This document shows, in pieces, positions 20,285 to 29,462 of a stretch of DNA of 31,166 bases (position 1 is its first letter; every line of letters starts with the position of its first letter). Made by a program: the position numbers and the translations under genes. The notes beneath the pieces were generated by a model that worked only from the letters and a program-made list of their open reading frames with translations, had not been told where the DNA came from and did no database searches. The stretch is from positions 1-31,166 of IMG/VR virus record IMGVR_UViG_3300023276_000103, one strand, 5' to 3'. The DNA comes from a virus.

Positions 20285-20797
20285 TTACACTACTAATGCC
20301 TCAAATGCAGTTTGTGTTGCACTGTCCATTAATGGTGCTAAATCTCTAGTCGTAGCTACACCAGTTAAGGTATATCCATTCATATCGGTTTTTGCTCCTC
20401 CAGTAGTTGAAACAACTGTAAAATCCATTCCGTCATCTAACGCTAAACAATGCCAGTTTCCGTTTCTGTCAACCACAACAGCTTGAGGGTATCCAGCAAC
20501 TAATAAATTAAACTGTGCGTTTGTAGACGCATCAATTTTCTTTAGTGAAATTGTTAATGTTTGGGTATTAACTTCTGTTCCAGTATTTCTGTCTCCAACT
20601 TGAGATTGTTCAAGAGTATTTAAATCTCCCTCTAATTCAAATTTGTAAACTGCCGTCAACCCAGCATTTATTGAAGTTGCCTCTCCACTTGTAATAGTGA
20701 ATGCATCTTTTAATCCATTATATAAATATAATACGGAGTTACCTCCCAATCCGTCTTTACACGCTCTTAAACGTCCTTGGCTTATATCACAACTCAT
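20285..20797 (-). CDS. Major tail tube-like protein
   Basis: A 170-residue protein beginning MSCDISQGRLRACKDGLGGN, a start seen in tail-tube-like proteins of Bacteroidetes phages. A beta-rich body follows, with VYKFELEGDLNTLEQ (50-64), TNTQTLTISLKKID and VVVDRNGNWHCLALDDG. It is the gene right after the capsid protein and is closed by a strong terminator, giving it the high, discrete expression expected of a virion repeat unit. The protein at 16679-17257 is a paralogue. Tube assignment comes from family resemblance and position. Confidence 0.7.
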   Translation of the reverse strand: MSCDISQGRLRACKDGLGGNSVLYLYNGLKDAFTITSGEATSINAGLTAVYKFELEGDLNTLEQSQVGDRNTGTEVNTQTLTISLKKIDASTNAQFNLLVAGYPQAVVVDRNGNWHCLALDDGMDFTVVSTTGGAKTDMNGYTLTGVATTRDLAPLMDSATQTAFEALVV

Positions 20798-20815
20798 TGT
20801 ATTTTATTTTTAAGT

Positions 20816-20830
20816 GACTGATAATCAGTC
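20816..20830. promoter_or_regulatory. Perfect 15-bp palindrome between capsid and tail tube genes
   Basis: GACTGATAATCAGTC: seven paired bases around one central base, in the 42-nt gap between the capsid stop (20840) and the tail tube start (20797). No T-run follows on the transcribed strand, so it is not a normal terminator. It may be an operator, an mRNA processing hairpin or a partial attenuator. Confidence 0.5.
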
Positions 20831-20839
20831 TGTTAATAA

Positions 20840-21784
20840 TTATGCAGTAGTACTTAGATACCAAACTATGTCTTGAGAACAATAGTAACCTACGGCTGCT
20901 CCGTAAACCATTTTTCCTCTTATCTGTCCAGTCAATAGTCCAATGCTATCTTCGTCAACTAAAGATAATTCGTTAAAATCAGCTTGTAATCCAGTAGCAA
21001 AAACAACATTAGCTTTTTCAAATACAACTATTGTATTGTCTGCTAATCCGTTTACTTCTGTTAAAGTGTAACGTCCAAAACGTACTTGCTTTGGCTCTGC
21101 GTTTCCGTCATTTGCAATTCCTTTAGATACTAGGTAAAACCAGTATGATTGGAATACGTCTGGAGAAACTGCAACTGTTAAATCTTTTCTTCTTATTGCA
21201 ACTGGTACTGCCTCTAAAACTTTTTTAAGTTCAGCTTCAACGTTTGCCTCTGTTATCGGTGCCCCACCAGCAACAATTCCGTTTCCAGCTTTGATAACGT
21301 TTCCGTCAGCCGTAAATTGTGCCACAAGACCTCCAAACTCTCCGTCAGTCGCTCCGTTTCCATTCCAGATATCATTGTCAACTTGTTCAGCCGTACTATC
21401 TAATAAGTTTGTTTGGATAGCGTCTAAAATTTCAGTTGGCTCATTTGGATTTGATGCAGAAGCTCCCATTTGGTCTTCTGACCAAGTTTGTCTGAAATCT
21501 TCTTTACATACTTGAATTGGATTCATTATTTTTTTAATCTCCAATACCTTTTCTGACAAAGTAACTGCTCCCGCTGGAGTAAAGCCACAAGTGTAATCAG
21601 TTAAACCACTTGTATAAGCGATTTTTCTTAAGTTCAATTTGTAATTTACGTTTTCAGCTACTGTTAATAAACCTAAACGTAGTGTGTCAGCCTCTTTAAA
21701 AGCACAACCGATAATTCCACCAGCAACTTTTCCAGCGTAATTTGACGCTACTGTTACAGTGGTTGCTAAATTTACATTTTCCAT
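20840..21784 (-). CDS. Major capsid protein
   Basis: A 314-residue HK97-fold-type coat protein. N-terminus VNLATTVTVASNYAGKVAGG; then MNPIQVCKEDFRQTWSEDQM (about 87-106); QTNLLDSTAEQVDNDIWNGN (about 124-143) resembles the spine-helix/P-domain region; VAVSPDVFQSYWFYL and VFATGLQADFNELSLVDEDS complete the P- and A-domain-like pattern. It follows the protease/scaffold gene by 22 nt and precedes the tail tube gene. The gene and its neighbours form a cluster flanked by two terminators. Confidence 0.85.
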   Translation of the reverse strand: MENVNLATTVTVASNYAGKVAGGIIGCAFKEADTLRLGLLTVAENVNYKLNLRKIAYTSGLTDYTCGFTPAGAVTLSEKVLEIKKIMNPIQVCKEDFRQTWSEDQMGASASNPNEPTEILDAIQTNLLDSTAEQVDNDIWNGNGATDGEFGGLVAQFTADGNVIKAGNGIVAGGAPITEANVEAELKKVLEAVPVAIRRKDLTVAVSPDVFQSYWFYLVSKGIANDGNAEPKQVRFGRYTLTEVNGLADNTIVVFEKANVVFATGLQADFNELSLVDEDSIGLLTGQIRGKMVYGAAVGYYCSQDIVWYLSTTA

Positions 21785-21805
21785 TTTAAATGTTCTTTTT
21801 ATTAA

Positions 21806-22966
21806 TTAATTTTTTGCGTTGTCAATTGCTTGTCTTAAACGCCCTTTTCTAGTTAATGCCACTTTTTGAGTAGCTGGTTTTGAAACTATCGGTTTTGATG
21901 CTGGTTGATTGCTCAATTCAGTAACCTCACTTTTTAGTTTCGCATTTTCTTCTTTTAGAGAAGTCAATTCAGTTGAGAAATTGTTAAATCTTTCTTCAAG
22001 TTTAGCGTCCATATCTTCTGAATACTTAACTAAAATTGATTTGATAGAGTTTATTACATCGCTATCTAACATTGCTTTTTTCTTTTTCTTCATATCTCCA
22101 CCATATCCAAGTTGCTCATCGCTTTCATCTTCTCCAACTTTCTTGTCTACTTCTTCATCGCCCTCTGCTCTGATTTCCGATACTACTCCGTCATTTACTA
22201 TCACTAACCCCATTTCTGTTGGATAGTCTCCGTCTGGTAAGCTAATACGCTCCTCATCGCTTTCAACGAATACTGGCATACCAACTTCCAATTCTTCTCC
22301 GTCATAAGTGATAACAATTTCTCCACTTCTAACCTCTCCCATTTCAACTTTCTTTTTAGTCAAAATGTTTTCTGTAAACCAAACTTCCATTTGGCTCAAT
22401 AATGATTTTTTTTCGTTTGACATTTCTTCTGTCTTTAAATTATTATTTGACATTTCAATTTCTTGCAAATCTACCATTGCATCTACTGAAAAGCCGTTTA
22501 CTTTTCCAGTCTTAACGTAGTTGTTCCAAATTTCGTCATTGTCCACTTTCATTGTAGCAATCCAACTGCCTTTTGGATATTCAAAACCAAAGTTGTAAGA
22601 CTTGTCAATTTTAGGATTTTCTACTAACCAGCTTTCAACAAAACTAACGCCCTCGATTGACTCGTTATGTTCTAATTTGCTATTTAATTGAAAACCACTT
22701 TGTAAAAAGTTTTGTGATAATTCTTTTATTGTTTCAGCACTAAAGTAAATATTAAACTCTTGACCTCCTTGATTTCGGTAAATTAATTGGTCTGGTTGTA
22801 ATACTAAGCCCATAACAATACGTTGCTCTTTATCTACATCTGCCAGTCTAATCTCTTGTGGCTTGGACATTGCAATAAAGTGTTCTTGTGTTGCTGGGTC
22901 GTCTACTAATGAAATTGCGAAAACGCCTTTTGAATTTTTTTTGAAATTTGCACTATATGTTTTCAT
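21806..22966 (-). CDS. Prohead protease-scaffold fusion (XkdF-like)
   Basis: A 386-residue protein. The N-terminal domain (about 1-170) has GVFAISLVDDPATQEHF (14-30), KLEHNESIEGVSFVESWLVE (97-116) with the probable catalytic His100, and VKTGKVNGFSVDAMVDL (151-167) with the probable nucleophile Ser160. This is the pattern of XkdF-like/S78-type prohead proteases. Residues about 300-350 (coiled coil: EDMDAKLEERFNNFSTELTS and the LKEENAKLKSEVTEL block) and a basic end (LTRKGRLRQAIDNAKN) look like a scaffold. The fusion couples capsid assembly to processing. First gene after the tape-measure terminator. Confidence 0.8.
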   Translation of the reverse strand: MKTYSANFKKNSKGVFAISLVDDPATQEHFIAMSKPQEIRLADVDKEQRIVMGLVLQPDQLIYRNQGGQEFNIYFSAETIKELSQNFLQSGFQLNSKLEHNESIEGVSFVESWLVENPKIDKSYNFGFEYPKGSWIATMKVDNDEIWNNYVKTGKVNGFSVDAMVDLQEIEMSNNNLKTEEMSNEKKSLLSQMEVWFTENILTKKKVEMGEVRSGEIVITYDGEELEVGMPVFVESDEERISLPDGDYPTEMGLVIVNDGVVSEIRAEGDEEVDKKVGEDESDEQLGYGGDMKKKKKAMLDSDVINSIKSILVKYSEDMDAKLEERFNNFSTELTSLKEENAKLKSEVTELSNQPASKPIVSKPATQKVALTRKGRLRQAIDNAKN

Positions 22967-23010
22967 AACCTAATAATAAATTAAAAAGGTTATTGTTACA
23001 CTTTTGCAAT

Positions 23011-23046
23011 AAAAAAACCCCAAACACTTCCCAACGCTTGAGGTTT
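23011..23046 (-). terminator. Rho-independent terminator after tape measure gene
   Basis: Minus strand AAACCTCAA and TTGGGGTTT (arms 23038-23046 and 23015-23023) pair over 9 bp with one G-U wobble, loop of 14 nt, followed by TTTTTTTATT. It lies about 50 nt after the tape-measure stop and separates tail genes from the capsid cluster. Confidence 0.8.
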
Positions 23047-23095
23047 AAAAACTAAAATCTATTCAAAAAATTACTTTGCTAATATAATAAAAAAG

Positions 23096-25609
23096 TTATA
23101 AACTACTATTCTCGATAATGTTTCTGTCCATTTCTTGACCAGAGGTTACGTCACTTGTCACAACGAATGCTTTTATTGGTTGTTGGTTTTGGTCATTTAA
23201 ACTATTTGCAATTTGATTGTCAGCACTTCCTTCAACTAAATTAAAACTTGGTGGTGCTGGTGCTCCTCCTCCAGCTCCGAGACTAATATTTGGAGCAGTT
23301 TTTTCTACTGGCTTTGTTGCTAATATCTTTTTAACATTCATTAAACCCATAACGCCAACCGATATTGCATTTGCTACTTTTAACGCTTGTCCTAATGGGT
23401 CTGGAACAGTTGAAACGGCACTTAAAGCCGCCGTTATACCTTGATAAGTATTCATTGTCGCTTGTGCTACTGCAACGCCTTTTGATAATGCACTTCCCTC
23501 CTCTGCGATAGCACCTAAAACATTTAAACCAGCGTTTGCAATTCCAATTTTTGCGTCTGTTACATCTTGAGCGTCTTGTTTCTCTTTATCGCTTGTGCTT
23601 TGGTTTTCATTCTCTATAAGTCCAGCATAGTATTTTTTTACTTGTGCTTTTTCTTCTTCGGTTGCTTTTAAATCTTCTAATTCTTTTAATTTTGCGTCTC
23701 TGTCTTTTTCTATTTGTGCAATATTTCTTTCTTCTTCTGTCTCAAGATTTTTAATTCTAAATTCGTCATCTATTGCATCGACTGTTTGCTGATTTTTTCT
23801 TTTTAATTCTTCACTTTCTTTATATTTTTTGTTTTCTAATTGTAGCTCTAACTCATCATAATATTCATTTATTAATAGTTGTGCCTCCCTTTTTTCTTCT
23901 GTGCTACCTTTTAATAAATCTAAAGACTGTTGTGCCCTTTGTCTTTGTAACTCTAATTTTTCTTCTTCGGTTTTAGCATATAAATCCTCGTCTTTTTTAT
24001 TTAATGCCTCTTTAAATTTAGATATTTTATCTAGTCTTTCTTTTTCTTTTTTAATATCTTCATCGCTTGACTCTGGTTTTGTTTGTGCTTTTTCTTCTGC
24101 TAAAGCTTTTTCAATTTGTGCCTCTGCTAAAAGTTTTTTCTCTGCATTTATAGTTTTTGAAATTCCAGCAACTGTCAAAAGTTTTCTTGCATCTGCAAAT
24201 TTTTCAACACCAAGAGCCATTCTATTTTGAGAAGACTCAAGTAATTTTTCAGCCTCAAATAAATTCTTTTTTATATTTGTTGTGTCTATTGCCTCTCCTA
24301 TAATCGGTATTTTAGAAAGCACTAACATAGTATCTCCAGCAAAAAGTTTTAATTTTGCACTCATAAAATCAAAAGCACCAGAAAAAACCATTTTTGTAGA
24401 CTCAAAGCCTTTAGGTATAAACTCAAAAAAGTTTTTAAAAGCAGCCGATAAAATTTGCATTCCAGTTGTTAATTGGGAGATTCTTTTGGTAAGCAATTGA
24501 ATATATCCTCTAGCTAATTGAGTTAAAATTCCAGTTCCGTCTTCTATATTCAAAAGAAATCCGTCCCACGCACTCGAAAGTTTAGTAGTATCTCCAGCCA
24601 AATTGTCAAGCCTTATTTCTGCCATATCTTTAGCACTTCCACTAGCAATGTCAAAAGCCCTTTTTAATTCTAATGTAGACTCTGTTCCCTCTGCTAATGT
24701 TAAAAATGATTTTGCACCAACGGCTCCAACTAATTTTATTGCAGTATTTAATTTGTCACTAGAATTATTGACTTTCGCAAATGCGTCCTCAACTGTAATT
24801 CCTTTTTTGGCTAATTCAATAAACATTTTTGAAAGTCCAGTTCCAGCCATACTTCCTTTAAGACCATTATTTGCAAGTGTTCCTAGATAAGCTGCCGTTT
24901 GCTCTAAACTAACGCCAGTTGCTTTAGATACTGGAGCAACCACCTTTAAACTTTCTCTTAATGCCTCAAAATTTAATGCAGATTTTGAAGTACTTAAAGC
25001 CATAACATCTACAACTTTTGCAGTTTCTTTAGTTGTTAAACCGAATGACCTTACAACGCTCCCAGCAAATTCAGACGCAGATGCTAAATCTATTTCTAGA
25101 GAAGCCGCTAAGTCAAGAATTGACGGAGTAGAATTTTCAATATCTTTAACTGTAAATCCTAATTTTGCTAACTCTGTTTGCAGTTGCACCACTTCAATAG
25201 CAGTAAATTGTGTTGTCGCTCCTAGTTCTTTCGCTTGTAGTGTTAAACTAGATAATTGCTCGGAAGTTTTGCCAGTTACGGCTCTTAATGTACTTATTTC
25301 TTTTGCAAATTTTGAGCCAATGTCTTGAGCTTTTTTAAATACAGTTATTAATGCTCCTAATCCTACAACTAAAGCACCAACACCAGTACTAATCATTGAT
25401 AATTTAAAAGCGTTTAGGGCTGGAATTGCTGATAAAACGGCAGTTTTTACTGCTCCAAATCCTTTAGTAAAACTACCAGCTAATCCCTTAACACCTTTTG
25501 CAGAAGTTCCAACAGATTTGTTGAGTTTTTTAGTTGACTTTTCTACATCTTTTATTTTTGCAGTTGCTTTGTCTTCAACTTTTACAACTATTGTTTTTGT
25601 GATAGGCAT
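23096..25609 (-). CDS. Tape measure protein
   Basis: An 837-residue TP901-type tape measure. The N-terminus is MPITKTIVVKVEDKATAKIK, followed by a hydrophobic stretch (about 60-88: SAIPALNAFKLSM, GVGALVVGLGALITVF), the conserved middle (TQFTAIEVVQLQTELAKLGF, FEALRESLKVVAPVSKATGV, ETAAYLGTLANNGLKGSMAG) and a long charged coiled-coil region (about 480-680: LAEEKAQTKPESSDEDIKKE, etc.). The C-terminal region has small hydrophobic helices (GAIAEEGSALSKGVAVAQAT). At about 1.5 Å per residue the helix predicts a tail near 120 nm. It shares 22 nt with the upstream microprotein. Confidence 0.9.
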   Translation of the reverse strand: MPITKTIVVKVEDKATAKIKDVEKSTKKLNKSVGTSAKGVKGLAGSFTKGFGAVKTAVLSAIPALNAFKLSMISTGVGALVVGLGALITVFKKAQDIGSKFAKEISTLRAVTGKTSEQLSSLTLQAKELGATTQFTAIEVVQLQTELAKLGFTVKDIENSTPSILDLAASLEIDLASASEFAGSVVRSFGLTTKETAKVVDVMALSTSKSALNFEALRESLKVVAPVSKATGVSLEQTAAYLGTLANNGLKGSMAGTGLSKMFIELAKKGITVEDAFAKVNNSSDKLNTAIKLVGAVGAKSFLTLAEGTESTLELKRAFDIASGSAKDMAEIRLDNLAGDTTKLSSAWDGFLLNIEDGTGILTQLARGYIQLLTKRISQLTTGMQILSAAFKNFFEFIPKGFESTKMVFSGAFDFMSAKLKLFAGDTMLVLSKIPIIGEAIDTTNIKKNLFEAEKLLESSQNRMALGVEKFADARKLLTVAGISKTINAEKKLLAEAQIEKALAEEKAQTKPESSDEDIKKEKERLDKISKFKEALNKKDEDLYAKTEEEKLELQRQRAQQSLDLLKGSTEEKREAQLLINEYYDELELQLENKKYKESEELKRKNQQTVDAIDDEFRIKNLETEEERNIAQIEKDRDAKLKELEDLKATEEEKAQVKKYYAGLIENENQSTSDKEKQDAQDVTDAKIGIANAGLNVLGAIAEEGSALSKGVAVAQATMNTYQGITAALSAVSTVPDPLGQALKVANAISVGVMGLMNVKKILATKPVEKTAPNISLGAGGGAPAPPSFNLVEGSADNQIANSLNDQNQQPIKAFVVTSDVTSGQEMDRNIIENSSL

Positions 25610-25740
25610 ACTCTCTTAATTTTTCTTGTTATACCTTTTAAGGAGGTAATCATTTCTTTTTTCCCTTTTGCGATTTCAGTGTTTTCTCCAGCACCATAAA
25701 AATCGTTTTGTCTCAATGTATTTATTATTTCTGCAATCAT
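25588..25740 (-). CDS. Small protein upstream of tape measure, unknown
   Basis: A 50-codon ORF (MIAEIINTLRQNDFYGAGEN...) with a Lys-rich second half (AKGKKEMITSLKGITRKIKR) that overlaps the tape measure start by 22 nt and begins 1 nt after the upstream stop codon. The position recalls tail chaperone genes, but it is far too short for a chaperone. Unknown function. Confidence 0.6.
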   Translation of the reverse strand: MIAEIINTLRQNDFYGAGENTEIAKGKKEMITSLKGITRKIKRVCLSQKQ

Positions 25741-25741
25741 A

Positions 25742-28411
25742 TTAGTTGGATTGTGCGATTAATGTTCTTTGTATTTCTACTCCGTCTAAACTTAATATTA
25801 TAAATACTGACCTTGGTACTGCTCCAACATCTTGGTTAGCGTCAATTTCAATATCTAATCTGTTTGGGAATTTAACCCAATGTACAGTTGGAATATTTAT
25901 CCAAAAAGTACCAAACCCATTCGATACTAAATCTATTGTATAATTTTGTAAATTAGCTATCTCATATCGTATTGTTTGCTCATCGCTAGTTAGTTGTATT
26001 AATTCTGGCATTTGTATTAATATTGTATCAAAAGCGTTTATAAGTTCAAAAGTTGTATTTCCATTAAGTAAGTCAACACTAAATTTATTTATTCTATATT
26101 GATTATCTCTAATTTTTAACACGTCATTTAACTTTAAATTATTAATGATATTTAAAGGCAAATCGTTTGCAGTATAATTCCAAATTCTTCTTTTGATATT
26201 AAATATATTACTGATATAATCTGACCAATGATTTTTATAAAGCGTATTTGTTACCAACGCACTATCCCAAGTCGAAAACTCGCTACCAAATAAAACAGAA
26301 TAACTAGGCTGACTTAATGGAAAATCACTTGAAATGTTATTCATATTTCCAGCTATTTCAAAACCAACTCCGTCTTCGTCACGCATTTTTATAGATGTAA
26401 ATTGTGGCATCGTTACATTATTAATATAATGAATTATTGGTGCTGGATTAACTGGGTTTAAATCTCGGTCATAAATACCAGCAACTTGAATGTCTTTTAA
26501 GTCTCCAGTATTTTGGTCAATTATTCTTTCATAAACTGGTTGCTCAAATGGAGACTCTATTTTTAAAGTTCCTCCGTCTAATGGTTTTCCGTTTGCGTCT
26601 TTTAAATCAACTTTCTCCTCTCCGTATGGTGTATTATTATTTTCTTGAAACTGAATAGCCAAATTAGTTGTCGGAGATACTGTCTTAAATTCGATTTCCT
26701 TTAATAACTCTCCTCTGTTGGCGTCATACGTATCAAAATTAATATAGTTCGTTAAATCGTAGTTAAATCCCTCTTGATAGTAATTATTTAAAGTGTTTAC
26801 GTAAAGTTGTCCGTCATCTTGAGCAATTACTACCAATTTAAACATATCGAATAAGCCTTTGAGAAAATCTATAATTTTTATCTCTGGCATATTATTAGTA
26901 AAATTAAATATTGGTTGTGCGTTATTTGTTGCTCCTCCTCCCTCTGCTAAACCATTAGCTGTTCCGTTTATAATTGGGACACATTTGACAAAATCAATAT
27001 CTTGTGCAACTGTTCTAATTTCATAAAAAATAGTATATGTGCCTCCAGTTTCAGCAATAAATTCAACATTTAATCTCGCAAAAACTTCGGCTAAATTACT
27101 TGCGTCCCAATATATCCAGCCAAATTGTGTATTTTTTCGAGAATAAATCTCTCCGTTAACATATAATCTGATATGTATATTCTTGTAATTAGTTTGGGGA
27201 AATGGTCGATTAATTGGAGCCGTTGGAGTATCTCTTTTTGCCCAAAAATTAAGTTTTAATGTATCTCCAGCGTTTAAATTAAAAGTACCCTCGTTTGTTA
27301 CTGTGCTTATATTTGGACTTGTCGAGGTATCAAATTCAACTTTCCTTATAACGCTACCAATTCCCTCTGTTGCATCGTCATCGCACCATAAATATAAATT
27401 TTGAAACTCCTCTGTGTTAAAAAATTCTCTTGAAAATGACAATCCGTCTTCATCTGTTCCGTACTTTATAAGAGTAAAAGTTGCCTCCATATCAGTAGCC
27501 GTATATTGCTCAAATACTGGGTCTAATTGTAAACCACCAACAACAGAGGTAATCGTTAAAATTGCTCCGTTTTGAATTACTCTATACGCTGGAACAAAAG
27601 CCTCTAAATATTGTCTTATTTGTAAAGCGTTTGACGTTGGTGTTCCAAATGTAACTGGTATTTCATAAGTAAGACCATTTAAAGTTATCTTACAAAAAGA
27701 ATTAAAGCTATTTGTTGTGCTAACTGTAACCTCTAATTGTACTATTTGACTTGAGCCGTATTCTTGTTCGATTGCCTCAATTATTCTTATCAGTCTTAAA
27801 CTTGGTCTTAAATCTTGATAATTAACTCCGTTACTCGAATTGCCTCCAGAAATTCCGTCCCAATCTATATTGCTTATTTGCTCCGTTTCGTCAAGTGAAT
27901 TATTAGAATTATAATAATATCTTTTGCCAGACGCTAACGTATATTTCACATCTGTAGCAAATAAACTACTCTGTAATCCAGTTTTTACATTATTATAGCT
28001 AAATGTATGATTATAGTTATTTAAAAAACTTAAATTACTTAATTCGTCTTCTCCTAAAATATCTTTTAACGATACAAAGTTTCCAAAAAAGTTTAACGTA
28101 TAGCTACTGACTTTTTGATTTTTAACATTTACTTTGGCTAATCTAAAAGCACCAATCCTAAATGGCATTCCGTCAATATCAATTCTTCCGTCAACTTTTA
28201 CTCTGGCGTCAAACTGATTATCAATATTAGCGTTATACCAATGCTTAAATAATAAATTGTTATTCTTACTAGCTGGTACTGTGAAAGTCTTGGAATAGTC
28301 GCCTAAATTCTTCTCTATGTTTGAAATATCTAAAACATTTGAAACAACTGTTGCTGACTCATCTTTAAATTGGTCAACTTTTGTTCCACCTATGTAAATA
28401 TCTGACTTCAT
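25742..28411 (-). CDS. Large tail tip/baseplate protein
   Basis: An 889-residue beta-rich protein. The N-terminal part (MKSDIYIGGTKVDQFKDESA, NIEKNLGDYSKTFTVPASKN, MPFRIGAFRLAKVNVKNQK) matches large tail proteins found in many Bacteroidetes phages near the tape measure and resembles distal tail/Tal-type adaptor proteins; the middle includes jelly-roll-like carbohydrate-binding features (TNEGTFNLNAGDTLKLNFWA, about 369-388) and NMPEIKIIDFLKGLFDMFKL (about 500-519). The position upstream of the tape measure is unusual, since tail tip genes normally follow it. A role at the tail tip is likely; the specific function is not. Confidence 0.7.
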   Translation of the reverse strand: MKSDIYIGGTKVDQFKDESATVVSNVLDISNIEKNLGDYSKTFTVPASKNNNLLFKHWYNANIDNQFDARVKVDGRIDIDGMPFRIGAFRLAKVNVKNQKVSSYTLNFFGNFVSLKDILGEDELSNLSFLNNYNHTFSYNNVKTGLQSSLFATDVKYTLASGKRYYYNSNNSLDETEQISNIDWDGISGGNSSNGVNYQDLRPSLRLIRIIEAIEQEYGSSQIVQLEVTVSTTNSFNSFCKITLNGLTYEIPVTFGTPTSNALQIRQYLEAFVPAYRVIQNGAILTITSVVGGLQLDPVFEQYTATDMEATFTLIKYGTDEDGLSFSREFFNTEEFQNLYLWCDDDATEGIGSVIRKVEFDTSTSPNISTVTNEGTFNLNAGDTLKLNFWAKRDTPTAPINRPFPQTNYKNIHIRLYVNGEIYSRKNTQFGWIYWDASNLAEVFARLNVEFIAETGGTYTIFYEIRTVAQDIDFVKCVPIINGTANGLAEGGGATNNAQPIFNFTNNMPEIKIIDFLKGLFDMFKLVVIAQDDGQLYVNTLNNYYQEGFNYDLTNYINFDTYDANRGELLKEIEFKTVSPTTNLAIQFQENNNTPYGEEKVDLKDANGKPLDGGTLKIESPFEQPVYERIIDQNTGDLKDIQVAGIYDRDLNPVNPAPIIHYINNVTMPQFTSIKMRDEDGVGFEIAGNMNNISSDFPLSQPSYSVLFGSEFSTWDSALVTNTLYKNHWSDYISNIFNIKRRIWNYTANDLPLNIINNLKLNDVLKIRDNQYRINKFSVDLLNGNTTFELINAFDTILIQMPELIQLTSDEQTIRYEIANLQNYTIDLVSNGFGTFWINIPTVHWVKFPNRLDIEIDANQDVGAVPRSVFIILSLDGVEIQRTLIAQSN

Positions 28412-28412
28412 T

Positions 28413-29462
28413 TTAGCTATTATTTACGAGATTATAACTCTTTTTAAATTTAATATCGTACTGTATTTGTCTATCTTTTTGACGTGTCTTATAAGTCATA
28501 CTTTTACTTTCGATATTCAATGGTATAAGATTATTATTTTCTTTATACCAGATTTTCTCCGACAGTAATAATTCGGTCAATACAATATTCATTTCCTCAT
28601 CTATAAAACCAGTATTAACGTCAAGACTTTCTCTGCCGTTTACGTTGTATCTAACAAATTGATGTTTGCCGTTAATCGCTTGACCTTGACTGCTTTGATA
28701 TTCTTCGTCCGTAGTTGTAAAGCTTTGAGTTCTCTCTTTAAAAAAAGTGTATATCTGCTCTGCTCCCTCTTTATTTTGAAAGTAAATATCTAAAGGCTCA
28801 TATTTACAATCTTCAACTGGAAATAAAGTAACAGTTTTATTATTATAATTTATGTTTATTAATTCGTCTGTTGGAGCGTCTGCAACTCTTATAAATAAAT
28901 ATTGCACTACTTCGCTACTTGCAAGGGTTTCTCCAATATTAAAGCTGGTGTTTATTTCCCCATTTGGCTCACTTATTACTGTAATAACCTCTGTTTTATT
29001 TGGAGATAATAAAGGAACAATAAACATACTTTGTCTGCTCGTTAAATATTCCAATGGTCTAATCAAAATATTATTTTCAATAGTAGTAACATTTTCGCCC
29101 TCGTCTCCCCAGCTATAAGCAAGACTCATTATATCGGTAGCCTCTTGTTGAGGTGTTACAACGCCATTATAATAAACACTATGTTTTACCCACATTTGAT
29201 TGTCTCCGTCAACTATTGATGTTGTGGTTATATCCTTTGGCGTGAAATCAATATAATCTGAAACTAACCTAGCAATATCTACTTTGTCATTTCCAGTTTC
29301 TCCAGCTACATTTTTCTTTGTGAATTGATACGTTGCAGTTGGTGGAGTATTTTTATTTCCATTCCAAATATATATTAGCATTGTATAACTAGAACATACA
29401 ATATTATCTACTGGATTTGTCCAAGGTGTCGTTACATAATACGGACTTAAACTCTTAATCAT
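28413..29462 (-). CDS. Tail protein, unknown (Bacteroidetes-phage type)
   Basis: A 349-residue beta-rich protein (MIKSLSPYYVTTPWTNPVDN...). Sections such as TMLIYIWNGNKNTPPTATYQ and IARLVSDYIDFTPK near the N-terminus and DVNTGFIDEEMNIVLTELLL later recur in tail proteins of related phages next to large tail tip proteins. It ends 1 nt before the next gene and starts in a 4-nt overlap with the gp10-like gene. A minor tail or tail-tip structural protein is the most likely role. Confidence 0.65.
   Translation of the reverse strand: MIKSLSPYYVTTPWTNPVDNIVCSSYTMLIYIWNGNKNTPPTATYQFTKKNVAGETGNDKVDIARLVSDYIDFTPKDITTTSIVDGDNQMWVKHSVYYNGVVTPQQEATDIMSLAYSWGDEGENVTTIENNILIRPLEYLTSRQSMFIVPLLSPNKTEVITVISEPNGEINTSFNIGETLASSEVVQYLFIRVADAPTDELININYNNKTVTLFPVEDCKYEPLDIYFQNKEGAEQIYTFFKERTQSFTTTDEEYQSSQGQAINGKHQFVRYNVNGRESLDVNTGFIDEEMNIVLTELLLSEKIWYKENNNLIPLNIESKSMTYKTRQKDRQIQYDIKFKKSYNLVNNS

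Noticed and set aside
25649-25660. AAGGAGGTAATCAT on the plus strand, which looks like a strong Shine-Dalgarno sequence with spacing
   Set aside because: No plus-strand gene follows; on the minus strand it simply encodes Met-Ile-Thr-Ser-Leu-Lys in the 50-codon ORF at 25588-25740. Bacteroidetes genes rarely use such sites.
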